Shown: positions 13,301 through 24,289, counted from the stretch's first letter. The stretch: DNA of 64,000 nucleotides from Rhynochetos jubatus (GCA_027574665.1 CM050653.1:40684118-40748117), one strand, 5' to 3'. Numbers and translations are program-made. Notes: generated by a model from the letters alone, not told the origin.

Positions 13301-16300
13301 AGATCCTGGTTCTGGCATCTCATGTTTTCCCGTGTGAACCTGCGCGGCTGGTGATGTGCTGCACCCATGTGGGGTTTCTCCCCTACGCACCGTGCTCCTG
13401 TTTGTGCCCCTCACGAATAACGCAGACACTGAAGCGCCTGTTAAATTAGGAAACTGCCCTAGGCCGTGTTTGACCCACGTACGGTTTGTTGTTTGGATAG
13501 ATCTCCGTACAGTCACCGGGAAGCATTGAATTTCCCATCCCTCTCTGGCAGCCGATTGATCCCGAGCCCCCCCGGGTATCTCGTCAGTACGTGTTACTGG
13601 AAAATCAGTTCCCAAAGCCGCAGCGTCGGTGAGGAACATGGAGCAGTCCAACAGGGAGAGTTGAGTGCCGCGAACGTCGCTTCCGTTAACGTGGGCTGAG
13701 GAGTCCCGGAAAGGAGCGTGGCTGCGCGTACGTGGCCTCGGCCGAAGGCAGGAGCGAATGGTATTCAGGAGTCATTCCAAGGGGGAATTTCAAAATTCCA
13801 CGTTTGTTTATAAAAAATTCACCCCTCGCTGTGGGACTTTTTCTAATAAACGAGATTACTAAATCCACTGTTCCTCCCAGGGTACTTCTCCGGTGCATTC
13901 TTCCCTGCATAATAGCTGCCTAGAAATACTTCAGATATTCTTAACGGGGTTTGCAGTTTCTGAAAGAATCCTCTGATGTGAGAGGAGGAAACGTTACTGA
14001 AAATGGGAGAATCTTCTGCAACTTTGCATGTGTATTTACTTATAGCCATTTTTAAACTGAAAATGAATAATCCCCTGACAGTGGGGAAGCAAGGGAAGGA
14101 AAATAGCTGGTGTGTCTTCCAGCGGATGGTTTTGAAGATCAGACGCCCTGTGATGACACTTACAGGCAGATGTTAAAAGTACACAACACTTGAAAAATAA
14201 CGGTTAGGTTTTAGTTTGTCTGCCTTGATCTCAAGATTCAAACTTGGCAGGGTAGGGCGGGCCTTCAGATTGCGGTAGCACTTACAAACGTGGACTCTCG
14301 GCGTCCGCTTGGGTTGCTCTCCCTGAAGAGAGCACGGCTCTCAGTTCAGACAGGGAGGTGCCGCTACAGCCTTCACGGTCCTTCAGCTAAACGAGGTTTT
14401 CCGTGTGGGCTCTGCAAGCAACGGGATGCTAAACCAACAGTCACGTTGATACTAAAAGTAGTAGCAAGTTGTGGGTATTTTAATTTTTCCCTTTATTCTT
14501 TTTTCGATTATAATTACCGAGCTGGATTCATACTTGAAGTGAGATAGCACTTCATTAAAAATGTATTTATTCAGGTGTTTAAGGAATTCAAAAAATATGC
14601 TACCAAGTGCTAAAAATACTGCCAAGAGAGCTGGGTTCAGTTTTTAATATCTAACCTGCTGTGGTGGTTAAATATTGACTTTGAAGGTCACCGCTGCTGT
14701 TTGCTGCTCGCTTTTCAGTGTGCTTGGCAGCGTTCATTAGAGCTCCGCGTCCTTCCCACTCCGCTAGGGAGAAAGAAGCGATCGATCCCGTCAGAGACAA
14801 AAGCAAACCCGTACCGATCCAGAGGAAGCTCTCTGTTATGGCAGTTTCCTCTCCCCTGGGGACACACAGTGACGGTCAGAGGAGGGCAGCTGGGCCAGGG
14901 GAAGGAGGAGGCTTCAGAGAAGCTCACGTGAAGGTGTGCTTCGTAAACTGGGGGCCTGCAGGAAAGCTGGGGGGGGACTTGTTACAAGGGCCTGCAGTGA
15001 CAGGACAAGGGGTAACGTGTTTAAATTGAAAGCGGGGAGATTTAGATTGGATATCAGGAAGAAATTCTTCCCAGAGAGGGTGGTGAGGCACTGGGACAGG
15101 TTGCTCAGAGAAGCTGTGGATGCCCCATCCCTGGGAGTGTTCAAGGCCAGGCTGGATGAGGCTTGGAGCAACCTGGTCTAGTGGAGGGTGTCCCTGCCCA
15201 CGGCAGGGGGGTTGGAACTGGATGGTCTTTGAGGTCCCTTCCAACCCAAACTGTTCTGTGGTTCTGTGAAATGAGTGAGGCTCCCCCTCAGCAGTGAGCC
15301 TCACACCTCTCCGCCGTGCTGGTATTCCAGAATCATAGACCTCTTGTCCTTTAACAGAAAGCAAGCACAAATTGCTCACAACAGCAGCACCCCAAAACTT
15401 GAATGTTGGAGGCTGCTGCTCTCGGGTGGCTGTGCTTTTTGGCTGCGTGAGGATTGCACCTGTGCTTAGGCCATTAAGACTGAGGAAAGGTGACCTCATG
15501 GGTAGCACCACGGGCCGTTTCCCACAGCTGGTTGCTGCTACCTGTCTGTTGTCCCATGACTGTAATGAAGGCGGAGAACAACTGAGGAGGAGAAAGGAAA
15601 GCTGACAGACTTGGGTCTAAAGCCCATTGTAGCTCTCTGTGTGGAAAATGCTCAACTGCAGACTGTCAGCTTTCCTTTCTCTGTGTTTGATCAGTACCCC
15701 TTAGCTTGCTTTGATCCTTTTGAATATCACCATCTACTTAAAAGGCTTCTTAATTGCTCTTTATTAATTTTCTGTTGTTACAGCATCCATTTAACGAGTG
15801 CTCTGATAAACCAGAGCCGCATTTTTGAGTAGGAGTTCTGGCTGCATGTCCTGGGTCACTTGGGTAGGTGAGGATCCCTGCAATGGGTTCAGCCTGGTTT
15901 TACCAGCAGGTGCGGAGCCGGGGGAGCTTGAGGCAAAATGTGTGTGTGTCCTGGCTCTTCCCTGCTCCTGAGGGGTCGGGGCGTGACACGAGGAACTCGT
16001 GCCTTGCCGAGGCAAAACGTTTAAAGGCCCTTTTTAAGATGTTGTTCCTCTGTGTTTGTGCTTTTGCACTCCCCAGCTTGTTTGTGTCAAACTTGGCGGA
16101 GCAGAAGCGCTGGCTGTGTCGCTGCTGGCAGGCCGAGGGTGCGGGAGTCCTGAGGACAGCCGCGTAAAACTGTCCCGGTTTGCAAAAGATGTTTTCCTGT
16201 GGAACAGCTTCAGAAGGCAGAAGCGACAAGTTGTGCAGCTTCCTGTGCCTGCGTTAGTTGTGTTAATTGGAGCCAACATTTGAGTTGATGATTCCGTTAG

Positions 16301-19300
16301 ATGCTTCTCGGTTCTGAATGTTACGTAGGTTTGTGTTTTCACACAACGTTAAAGGCATATTTTTATGTTGGCAGCAGTGGTGCCTTGTTCCTATTTAGTG
16401 CTTTTTTGTCATTACGTGTCAGATCATGTTGCAAAAATAGTGTCATTATTCCCTTAAACAGATAGACAAACTAATCAATATCGCTGCCGGTGTGCTGTCT
16501 GCCGCAGGGTGAAGGCAGATGGCCTCAACCTCCTCTTGACTCTAAACAGATACTATTACTACATCAAATTAGTTGTCCTGATCCCCCGCCCCATATTTCT
16601 GGGTTCCGAGTTTCCGTGATGGGTTATGTTCAACGCCTGTTGTGAAAAATTGTTTTCAAAGCTGTAATTTTCCCATTTAGGCAGTTCTTAAATGGGACAC
16701 AAAAGCGTGTCAAAGTCTAATCAAAAATGTACTACAGATACTTGGCGTGATCTAATGCCATGTGCCAGATTTAAGGTGCTCATTACCTGGTCTTATGTCC
16801 TGTTCTTCGTCATCCTGAAGACCAGACTACAGCTGCGGTGGGCATAGCCTTCACCCCGGGGGAAGCCAAGGTCTGATCAGACATGCAGCTTGAGTGTGTG
16901 TTTGAAGACGCTTCTTCCCGAGGGCAGGCTTTTTTTCTGTAGCCGACTCGCCTCCTTCCAGGCGAGTTCCACCTCGGGCTCTCGTTGGCTGACAGCAATT
17001 GGGCAGCGACTGTCAGGCCTTCTCAGTGACCTGTCACTTCGACTTTCAACCTTCCTCCTGTGCAGGTGTCCTTTACTTGATGGAACACGAAGAAGAGTAT
17101 GTTTTCACCCTGCCCAGTGCCTATGCTCGCTCGATACTGACCATCCCATGGGTGGAGCTCGGAGGGAAAGTCAACATCAGTTGTGCCAGAACGGGCTATT
17201 CCGCTACGGTCACGTTCCACACCAAGCCCTTCTACGGAGGGAAGGTCCACAGGTACGGGAGCGACTGTCGTCGCCTTGTGCACCTGCTCGTGGGTGTCAG
17301 GGGGAAGGCTCTTGGGGCATCTCTTTGGTTCTGCTGTCGGAGTACGTTACAGACAGATACCTGAATTTCTTTTCCTGTTAGTGCTCAGATGGCTTACGGC
17401 TTTACAGCACAGTTTATTGTAGTTATATATTTTATATCGTTTAACTGAATGGGATGTATTGCTTTCATTACACTAGAGTGAACGTATTCTCCCAGGTTTT
17501 GGTGCTTGTAAAAATTGCTGTAACTGAAGGATCAGAAAAACGTGCGTAGAAAAGGCAATATTTCTGCTCCGCCAGCTGCTGCTTCTGCGCGAGTCGGAGA
17601 CGAACCGGTGTTGCAGGTGGAGCTCCTGTAAGGAGGAGAGAAAAGTGTTGTTGCCTGCAGCAGTAGCTCCCTGCTGGGGACTCCCGTGTGCACGGAAATT
17701 CCAGATGATGAAAATATTACTTACGTGTCTTTGTTCCCCTTTATTTAGGGTGTGCAGAGGCACAGTGCAAGGCAGCTTCCTGCCTCGCTTCCACGCTCAA
17801 GTCGAGTCGTTAACAGGCTCGTTCTGCCGGGGGGTGTAGCAGCGTCCCCGACAAGGCTGTGTTGCCGGTTGGGACGGGGCCCTTCGGTGCTTACCCCTGG
17901 TGTCAGCTGGTCTGTTTGTTCTTCCATACCTGGGCCGACCGTTTCAATGGGGTGTGCAGGCATCGCGGGCTGTTTTGACAGGTTCCTAACAGGTGTAGGT
18001 CAATGATTGGTGCCGTCAGGGTGAGTGAAAATGGGGGAAGGTTGCGCTGCTGTAGTTTAATAACTTGAAAACTTAATAACTGAGTTTACAGATTACTTGA
18101 CGTGGCCTGTTAAAGCGCATGTCTTGTAGAGACAGGCACGCACAAACTCCCTGCATTTTGGTTTTCCGGCCCTACCTGCCTGTTTTGCTCACGCTCGGAT
18201 CGGTTCTTGGACACGGAGGTAGCTGTAATCGTTGCCCCTCAGCAGCTGAGAAGTAAACTTGCAGAGCTAAGGAGTTAAACAAAGGGACCGGGAAGTCTCT
18301 GGCACCCGAGAGCGTTCCACTCAGCTGTGGAAACGACGTGTGTGCTGAAACTGCCACGGGAATGCCAGGGGTTGCTTCTCAGGCTGATGAGGTGGAGTTC
18401 TGGGCTAGAGCTGGGTGGCGGAGTTTCAGGTTGGGTTACTGCTGCTGTGGGAGAATTCTGCTTTGGGACACCGTTGTCCAGAAGCTATCGCTGTGTTAGC
18501 CGAGCTTTCGTGGGTTGAGCCTTTCTTTTTGGAGACAGCGTCACTACTTTGCTCTCAACGTTACTGTGTCGATGTAGAAGGCTGGTTCTGGCCGTAGCTG
18601 TGGTAGGTGCTTTCATATGCCGACAACAAACGGTGCCAGTTATTTCTGTGGTCGTCTTACTCTTCCTTCTTGAATTAGGGTCACAGCCGAAGTGAAACAC
18701 AATCCCACTAACACCATCGTATGCAAAGCACAGGGCGAATGGAACGGGACGCTGGAATTCACTTACAGCAACGGGGAAACCAAAGTGATTGACACGAACA
18801 AACTGCCTGTTATCAGGAAGAAGATCAGGCCGATAGCAAAGCAGGGCCCGCTGGAATCCAGGTAAGGGCAGAGGCGTGCGTGTTCTGCTTCTGAACCTCG
18901 GGTGGGAACAGAGCGGGGAGGCAAACCGGTTACACGTGGTGCGGTTCCAGGAAAGCCTCGCTTCCTACAGCACGTTAGTCCGTGCACAGATAGCTGAAGC
19001 TGTGGATTGGTTCTGCGGACCATAAATTACGTTACAGTGATGTGACAGTGATGTAGGCCTCCGTTGTGTAGAGGGGGGAAAATGCTTGTATGCATTTTAG
19101 CGAGTGTTTGGAAAACGGCGATGCAGCGTTTTCACCTGCTTTTCTGAGCGATTGTAACGTGGTAGTCAGACTGGTTTGTTGCATCTTTTAATTTACACTG
19201 GAATTTTGTGTTTTATATGTTTTATAATATGTATATAAATATGTAAATTGTGATACAGTGGGAGATGGATATAAAACACGCACACACGTTTCAAGGCTCT

Positions 19301-21550
19301 CAGCAGTCACCTCACGTCCCTAACTGACAAGGTACGTTACAGATTCACCGAGTGTCAGGGGTTGGAAGGGACCTCTGGAGACCATCTAGTCCAACCCCCC
19401 TGTCAGAGCAGGATCACCCAGAGCAGATCACACAGGAACAAGTCCAGGCGGCTTTGGAAAGTCTCCAGGGAAGGAGACTCCCCCACCTCTCTGGGCAGCC
19501 TGTCCCAGTGCTCTGGCACCCTCACAGGGAAGAAGGGTTTCCTCACGTTCAGGCTGAACCTTCTGTTTTCCAGTTCATGGCCACTGCCCCTAGTCCTGTC
19601 ACTGGACACCACTGAGAAGAGCCTGGCCCCATCCTCCTGACACCCACCCTTTAGATACTGATCAGCATTGATAAGATCCCCCTCAGCCTCCTCTTCTCCA
19701 AGCTGAACAGCCCCAGCTCTCTGGGCCTCATTAGCAAAATGTTGTTGTTACTCACTGTCAATAGCTGTTGACGCTTATCCTCAGAAAAATCAATAGTTTT
19801 ATTGAATTTAGGAACATCTTATTGGAGGATTTAAAAAAAACTAGTTAAGCTTCATTTTATTATCTGTAAATATGTTTTCTTTAGGTGTGTCTTGAGCCAT
19901 TGTGCAGAGTTAGATACCATTTTCCTACTTTCCAGACATGCTCACGAACAGTTTTCCCTGTAGTTTAGGAGCAGAAAGGCTGCAGTACATAAGGAAACCA
20001 CGAGCCGTCCAGTGTAGTGGTTGTATTTTTTGGATGCTAGTAAGCAAATTACAACTATCCAGTGTTTCTGCAGGATGTGCAGTTTATCAGATTCTAAACA
20101 GAAAGGCATTTAAACACTCCTGGAAATACTTGAAAGCTGCAGTCGGTTTCTTCTCGGTATTCTGCTGCTGCGGTGGGAACAGGCAGTGTCCCAGTTCAGT
20201 GGACTGTTGGCTTTTGGCCAACATTCCCTTATAACTCAAAAATGGAACTGCGAACAAATGCAGAGTAAACGTTTGGCGTTTGGGGGTGGATGATCAGTAA
20301 AGAACGGGAACAAGAAATGATTAAAAACACCCATCTGCTTTGAGAAAAAAAGCTCAGGCGGGGAGGAGTCAGGAACATGAACAAAGCTGTTCAGAACCTG
20401 GACTTGCGTGGCAAAACACCGGGAGTTGAGCAAATGTGAAAATCTGCCCCACGAACGCGATGGATGTCCCGGTCGAGCGATGGTTCGCAGGCTGCCTGGG
20501 CTGCAGAAATGGCACGGAGTCACGGCCTCCGTCTGCCTCTGGCCCCGCTGCTGTCTAGCCAGGCCCTCGGCTGCGGCAGGGCAGACGTGTCCTCACTGTC
20601 GCTTGTGCTCCTTCCCCGGCCCGCAGGCACCTGTGGCAGCACGTCACCAATTCTCTGAAAGAAGGCAATATCGATGCGGCAACCGAACACAAGCACCGCC
20701 TTGAAGAGAGGCAGCGAGCGGAGGAGAGGCAGCGTGTGGCGCTCGCGACGCCGTGGAAACCAAAATACTTTGCCAAAGAGGTATGTTCGTTCAAGCCCCA
20801 GCAGCACCTTCCCGCAAACGGGGGGATGCATGTCTGGGGCTTTCACCCTGGGCCAGCGGCGTTACGTAACTAGGCTTTACGGGGCGTTTAAAAATCTTAC
20901 TTTTGCCAGTTTGGCTCTTGGAGAAGAGCGACGGATTGTTCCGTGTCAGTATTGTACGCTTGTTCACAGCCCTTCAGTTACGTTAACTGAAACCTGTGGT
21001 TTTGGTACCTAACGTTAGGCACCTAATGCGATGTTTGTTACCTTAAAACGCCCCCCTTAACGTCCAAGTGCTGTGTACTCGCATCCCTACCGGTCTCGGG
21101 ACACCACGGTGAACCCGGCCTAGGGATATTTGTCCGACCGAGTAAGCAGGGACCTCTTAAACGCAGGCTTGGGTTTCATCGGCTTGAAATGGAGACTCGG
21201 CTACGCTGGGCTTTGCCCTTTCTCAGAGGAGAGGGGGGAGGGAAATAAGCCTGAGCGCGGGAGTCGGTATGTGGCCGCATCAGTACGTTACCAGTATGCG
21301 TAGCTCTTTAAACCCGCGGCTCATCTGTTTCTCTTCCTGTTGCGTCTCTTCCCCATTGTCATTTTTTCCCAGACCACCTGCAGATGCATTAAGCGCAGAA
21401 TTTTCAGGTGGCAGGGCAAGTTTCCCGTGTCGATCGGTAGCGTGTGAGCTTTTACGTGGACGTACGCAGATCCAGCGTGTAATTCTCTCCCCGATTTTCT
21501 TGCAGGGCGACGGTTGGCTGTACTTGAATCCTCTCTGGAAGACCCATTGA
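1218..21550 (+). CDS. OSBPL10: Oxysterol-binding protein-related protein 10, 3' six coding exons (spliced, 5' partial)
   Basis: Joined coding exons 1218-1364, 7503-7986, 17066-17252, 18679-18861, 20627-20780 and 21506-21550 give 1200 nt, or 399 residues plus TGA, with matching phases at every junction. Seen: an acidic linker followed by the complete C-terminal OSBP-related lipid-binding domain (ORD), including [22 protein letters not shown], the family signature EQVSHHPPV (7851-7877) and a terminal TPWKPKYF / [11 protein letters not shown] segment. Known of the family: the ORD barrel exchanges PI4P against another lipid, phosphatidylserine in the ORP9/ORP10/ORP11 group, at ER contacts with Golgi or endosomes; the HH pair in the signature binds the PI4P headgroup. 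The PH domain and N terminus must lie upstream of the window. OSBPL11 is a close paralog. The converging STT3B gene and the LEERQR-type C-terminal helix favour OSBPL10, but an alignment would settle it. Confidence 0.88.
4454..4648 (+). mobile_element. CR1 LINE, 5'-truncated 3' fragment
   Basis: The sequence runs from the CCCGGAGAGGGTGGTGAGGC block through the GGTCTAGTGGAGGGTGT block to a TGATTCTAAAT end, which is the typical 3' untranslated end of avian CR1. It is in plus orientation, about 195 bp, and shares these blocks with the copies at 14955, 45425 and 57545. Confidence 0.88.
7091..7116. repeat. Perfect 10-bp-arm inverted repeat
   Basis: TTTGATGTAA is followed after six bases (GTTAAT) by its exact reverse complement TTACATCAAA. 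It sits inside the OSBPL10 intron. Its function is unknown and it may be chance. Confidence 0.6.
7503..7986 (+). CDS. OSBPL10: OSBPL10 coding exon: ORD core with EQVSHHPPV signature
   Basis: This 484-nt exon encodes 161 residues plus one base (phase 1 at the end), between the acceptor AG at 7501-7502 and a GTAAGA donor at 7987. It carries the start of the [21 protein letters not shown], the conserved [11 protein letters not shown] strand, and the family signature EQVSHHPPV at 7851-7877 followed by [11 protein letters not shown]. The histidine pair is the one used by family members to bind the PI4P headgroup. It ends in SIGVSMVGE and the first base of a Gly codon completed in the next exon. 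Confidence 0.96.
8302..8733 (-). mobile_element. CR1 LINE 3' fragment
   Basis: The plus strand opens with GTCATAGAGTCATAGAATTG, the reverse complement of the short 3'-terminal repeats of CR1, and continues through the conserved 3' UTR to about 8733. The element therefore points toward low coordinates. The 94-100 codon minus-strand open frames here are part of it. Confidence 0.88.
8944..8977. repeat. Short tandem repeat, 11-bp unit, about 3 copies
   Basis: ATAACAATACA occurs twice in succession and is followed by a third, slightly altered copy (ATAACAAATACA). This is a simple minisatellite in an intron. Confidence 0.75.
9933..10251 (-). mobile_element. CR1 LINE 3' fragment
   Basis: It begins (plus strand) with CGTAGAATCACAGAGCAATC and contains the reverse complement of the GGTCTAGTGGAGGGTGT and CCTTGTCCTGTCACTA blocks also found in the other copies, ending about 10251. 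It is in minus orientation and 5'-truncated. Confidence 0.9.
14955..15270 (+). mobile_element. CR1 LINE 3' fragment
   Basis: It runs from GCCTGCAGGAAAGCTGGGGG through the AGTGACAGGACAAGGGGTAA block to CTGTTCTGTGGTTCTGTGA, the CR1 3' terminus. It is in plus orientation and 5'-truncated. The open frames of 81-195 codons on both strands here are LINE-derived. Confidence 0.9.
17066..17252 (+). CDS. OSBPL10: OSBPL10 coding exon: ORD middle
   Basis: This 187-nt exon enters in phase 1, completing Gly, and ends in phase 2 at AG before GTACGG. It encodes [20 protein letters not shown], then [15 protein letters not shown] and [18 protein letters not shown], all well-known ORD strands. The junction codon AGG with the next exon gives HR-VTAEV, continuous with the family. 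The donor lacks the usual +4 to +6 consensus, as does the donor at 1365. Confidence 0.95.
17253..18678 (+). other. OSBPL10: OSBPL10 intron (1.4 kb)
   Basis: This is GC- and CpG-richer than introns elsewhere in the window. I see no repeat, RNA gene or extra exon. The acceptor is TTGAATTAG at 18678. Confidence 0.7.
18679..18861 (+). CDS. OSBPL10: OSBPL10 coding exon: ORD with VKHNPTNT and EWNGTLEF
   Basis: This 183-nt exon enters with one base completing AGG (Arg), then reads [38 protein letters not shown] and [19 protein letters not shown], and leaves in phase 2 (AG) before GTAAGG. These are the conserved late ORD strands. NGT in EWNGTLEF looks like a sequon, but the protein is cytosolic, so it should not be glycosylated. 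Confidence 0.95.
18862..20626 (+). other. OSBPL10: OSBPL10 intron (1.8 kb)
   Basis: It holds one CR1-type fragment (19341-19735). The rest is unremarkable intron ending in CCCGCAG at 20626. Confidence 0.7.
19341..19735 (-). mobile_element. CR1-type LINE 3' fragment, divergent subfamily
   Basis: The plus strand reads GTTGGAAGGGACCTCTGGAG and ACCATCTAGTCCAACCCCCC, the reverse complement of the CR1 3' region, and continues to GCCTCATTAGC near 19735. It lacks the exact blocks of the other copies, so it looks like a different subfamily. It is in minus orientation. Confidence 0.85.
20627..20780 (+). CDS. OSBPL10: OSBPL10 coding exon: C-terminal charged helix
   Basis: This 154-nt exon completes Arg and reads [36 protein letters not shown] and [11 protein letters not shown], ending in phase 0 before GTATGT. 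The strongly charged helix followed by TPWKPKYF is the conserved C-terminal end of ORD proteins in the ORP9/10/11 group. The LEERQR-type helix is closer to my recollection of ORP10 than of ORP11. Confidence 0.94.
20781..21505 (+). other. OSBPL10: OSBPL10 last intron (0.7 kb)
   Basis: A short CpG-rich intron ending in TTTTCTTGCAG at 21505. No other feature is seen. Confidence 0.75.
21506..21550 (+). CDS. OSBPL10: OSBPL10 terminal coding exon
   Basis: Fifteen codons: [14 protein letters not shown] then TGA at 21548-21550. The GDGW-Y-PLW ending is the conserved C terminus of this ORP group. The 3' UTR follows without a visible splice site. Confidence 0.94.
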   Translation, partial: GDGWLYLNPLWKTH

Positions 21551-21589
21551 TGGGACAGAGCAGTCGCCTCGTAACTTTTCCTTAAAGGC

Positions 21590-21595
21590 ATTAAA
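21590..21595 (+). terminator. OSBPL10: Candidate OSBPL10 poly(A) signal (ATTAAA)
   Basis: ATTAAA lies 40 bases after the stop codon and is followed by a GT-richer stretch. Use of this site would give an unusually short 3' UTR. The AATAAA at 24245 is an alternative. Confidence 0.35.
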
Positions 21596-21728
21596 ATGAT
21601 ACCGTGCGTAACTTGCGGCTGTCGTTGAGCAGGTCCCGTTGTCAGATGGCGCAAACGAGCGGCGCAGTACTGCGAGCGATGCCTCTCACAATAACCACAG
21701 GCTCAAGTCCGTTCCGGGGCCGGGGGGG

Positions 21729-21825
21729 GTGTGAGTGCGTGTGTACGGATACACAGACACGCCCACGTCCGTACACGCACGTGTACGCGCCGTGTGCACG
21801 CGTTCGTGTGTGCGTTACTTACACC
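21729..21825. repeat. Alternating purine-pyrimidine (GT/AC/CG) tract with inverted repeat
   Basis: The tract is made almost wholly of GT, AC and CG steps, the composition that favours Z-DNA. Inside it GTGTACGGA (21741-21749) is inverted as TCCGTACAC (21768-21776). Confidence 0.7.
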
Positions 21826-22767
21826 ACATGTAAACAAGCGTAAACACCACCAGTGGTTTGAAGAGCTTCTCCTCGAAGCGTCGGGGCGCAGAACTCCGGC
21901 TGGACTCCGCTGGGCTTCCCCGAGTTGTGTGCTTGCAGGATCAGGCCCTGTGCTAGGATTTAAGAAAACACTTTTTTTATTAGTACCGGTTAAGGGTTTT
22001 CTATTTTTCACTTTTTGCCAAAAACGTTTTGCACTTAAGACGTGACGTGTCACTCGGCAGCAGCCGTTCTTGCCGAACGCTCGCCACGTAACTCGCGGGG
22101 ACAGAGGAACCGCACGCTGACGGCGCGCTCGCTCGCTCGGTGGGATGCCCGTTTTAGAGCATGTCTCCCGTCACTTAGGAGTGTGAATTTCCTGCCACCT
22201 TACAGGAAGCAGCAATACCTTCTCCAGAACGTCGTTCGCACTAACCCCTCGTGTCCTCGCGTTGCTTTGCGTGTCCGTGTTTCTGGCCGCCAGCGGATCT
22301 CCGGTCACCGCTGAGCCGGCTGCTCCGGCAGCCCTCATCCCGCTGTGTGACGTTCTTTGGCTGTTGTCGTGCCAACGCTTTTGGGTTCGGTGTTCGGCTA
22401 AATCCCCCCAGGCAGACGTAGCTGTGCCCTTCCAGCCGGCTCTCGCCTCAGCTTTCCACCCCGCGTAGGAGAGGCATGGCGCGCCATCGCAGCCTGGCCT
22501 TGTGGCGGGCGAGAGCCTTCCCCGCCAGCCCAGGGGTGTTCCGTACTCCCTTGCTGGGAAACCGGGCGCAGCTCGACTGGTTGGAGCCCTGAGGACCTGC
22601 TAAGGCTCCAGGCAGACCCCTGTTGGTTTCTCTCGCCGTTGACCCAGTTGATTTGCTTCTGGAGGAACTGCTTGGACGAGTAGGGACGACGCAACCAGCC
22701 TTCGCAGACGGGTGGCTGTCCGATGTAAGAGTAAGGAGTCAGTAGATTGTTACACTGAGGCAGTAAC

Positions 22768-22773
22768 TTTATT
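22768..22773 (-). terminator. Candidate minus-strand poly(A) signal (AATAAA)
   Basis: Plus-strand TTTATT reads AATAAA on the minus strand, 3.4 kb beyond the STT3B poly(A) signal. It overlaps the stop codon of an 89-codon minus-strand frame (23038-22769). Whether any transcript uses it is unknown. Confidence 0.25.
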
Positions 22774-24244
22774 CACGAAACAAATAGTACCGATGGACTT
22801 CGTGCCTTTGGTCTGCTGTCTTCATGCAGGAACTCCTGCTCTGCAGGTGTGACCCAAATATGTTTAGGTCAAAGCCCCGCGCGTGCCCCCTCCCGCGCGT
22901 CCCGCGTTTCGGGACTCTCCTGGTTGGTAGCTGGTAAAGTCCCTTGAGCAGTGGGGAGGCTGAGCTAACCGGAGGTGGCGTACCCGCGGAGACGTGCCGT
23001 CGGTTGTTCAGTTGGACGTAGCGTTTAATGATCTTCACATTTGAACTTCAGACCCCTGTTTAATGAAGGTGCGGTTCCTTTTGCCTCCTGGATGCCGTCT
23101 GGTCTGCTTTTATGTCCTTTATTTGCACAGTAGAAAGACTTGTGTTATAAATGACCTTAAATCCTATTTAAAAAAAAAACCCAAACCCTTGTGGACTGTC
23201 CGAGCTTGGTTTTGTAACCAACGCTTTTTTTTAAAAGGAAAATAATATTATTTTTAGGAGTAGTTGATGTTTTTCTGTAACAAAACCAAAACGATGCCGT
23301 TGTGGTAATCGCCGAACTACTGCCAAGTAGCGTCAGGGATACGCGTACTTTGTCACCTGCAAGGACGACCTCTGCGGTGGATCCGCTCTTGTTCTAGAGG
23401 TCAGTTCGATGCTAACCAGGAGTATTCACAGTCTGTGAATGTCGTCGCGATCGGAACGGCAGGATTAAACCCGCGGGACGTCCTCCCGGGACTCGCACAC
23501 CAAAGAACGAAGCCGCGCGCTCCCCAGCGGTAGCCACTGAAGACCTCTGCCAGGCACAGGCCTGCGCGCTGGAAGAGCAGAGCTCCTGCAGCTGCGATGG
23601 TATGACCGCCGGGGCTACGAGGACGCCGTAGCCCTTCTTTTAAGGAGAAATTGGGATAATTTCACACTTGTAATTTCTGGAAGATTTTTTTTCTCCCGTC
23701 TGCATGGTTGGTTGTGTCTGCATGCCGAGAACATTCCGCTTGTGCCCTGATGAATGTTTTGTTTTGTTCTGACGCTGTGAGGAATCCCGACGCCGGTCCC
23801 GCCGTTTCTTTCCCCGAGCAACTCGGGAGAGGCGGACGTTGAACTAGTCCTTCCTGAGAAGCTCCCAGCAGCGAGAGGCGCCAGAACGAGACTCAGGAGT
23901 GTCGTTTCATCTTTCCGATCGTTGTGCGTGTTCGGCGTATTCGACGGGACTGAAAAGTCAGTATTCGTAAGCCTTATTCCGCAGGTTGTTCCAATAGCTG
24001 TCTTGGACTTGCAAGTGAACCTGTTCACGTAGCCACTGTACACTCCGAATTGTAACGTAAGAACCGCCGCGTCCTTCAGTTTTCCCGTGCGCACCTGTAG
24101 GAAGCCTATGCAACCTTTTTCTTTCTCCCGTGAGAAACGTTCGGAGGGACGGTTTAGACCTTTCTCGTTTAAAAGATGCTCCGGCAGTCTCTTCCGATCT
24201 GCCTTCCTTTCGGACCTTGTGAATTGAAAACGACAGTGCTCACG

Positions 24245-24250
24245 AATAAA
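24245..24250 (+). terminator. OSBPL10: Candidate distal OSBPL10 poly(A) signal (AATAAA)
   Basis: A canonical AATAAA on the gene strand, followed within 40 bases by GT/G-rich sequence (GCTGGGTTTC, GCGGGGTGG). It would give a 3' UTR of about 2.7 kb. This is unproven from sequence alone. Confidence 0.4.
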
Positions 24251-24289
24251 AGCTGGGTTTCATTCAGCAGCGGGGTGGCCCTTTCTCTT

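Larger units (their letters stand above)
7987..17065 (+). other. OSBPL10: OSBPL10 intron (9.1 kb)
   Basis: The intron contains three CR1 fragments (8302-8733, 9933-10251, 14955-15270) and a short tandem repeat (8944-8977). CpG frequency visibly rises from about 13 kb onward. The acceptor is TGTGCAG at 17065. The protein reads [10 protein letters not shown] directly across it, so no exon is missing between. No other feature is recognised. Confidence 0.75.

Noticed and set aside
13226..13651. 141-codon minus-strand open frame in an OSBPL10 intron
   Set aside because: No recognisable domain, no flanking splice logic and located in a CpG-rich stretch where stop codons are rarer.
14914..15511. 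Long minus-strand open frames (85-195 codons) near 15 kb as a gene
   Set aside because: They overlap a CR1 3' fragment; similar frames recur in the copies at 10.0, 45.6 and 57.9 kb.
1218..21550. OSBPL11 as the identity of the plus-strand gene
   Set aside because: The ORD of the two paralogs is very similar, but convergence with STT3B and the C-terminal helix fit OSBPL10 better. It remains the main alternative.
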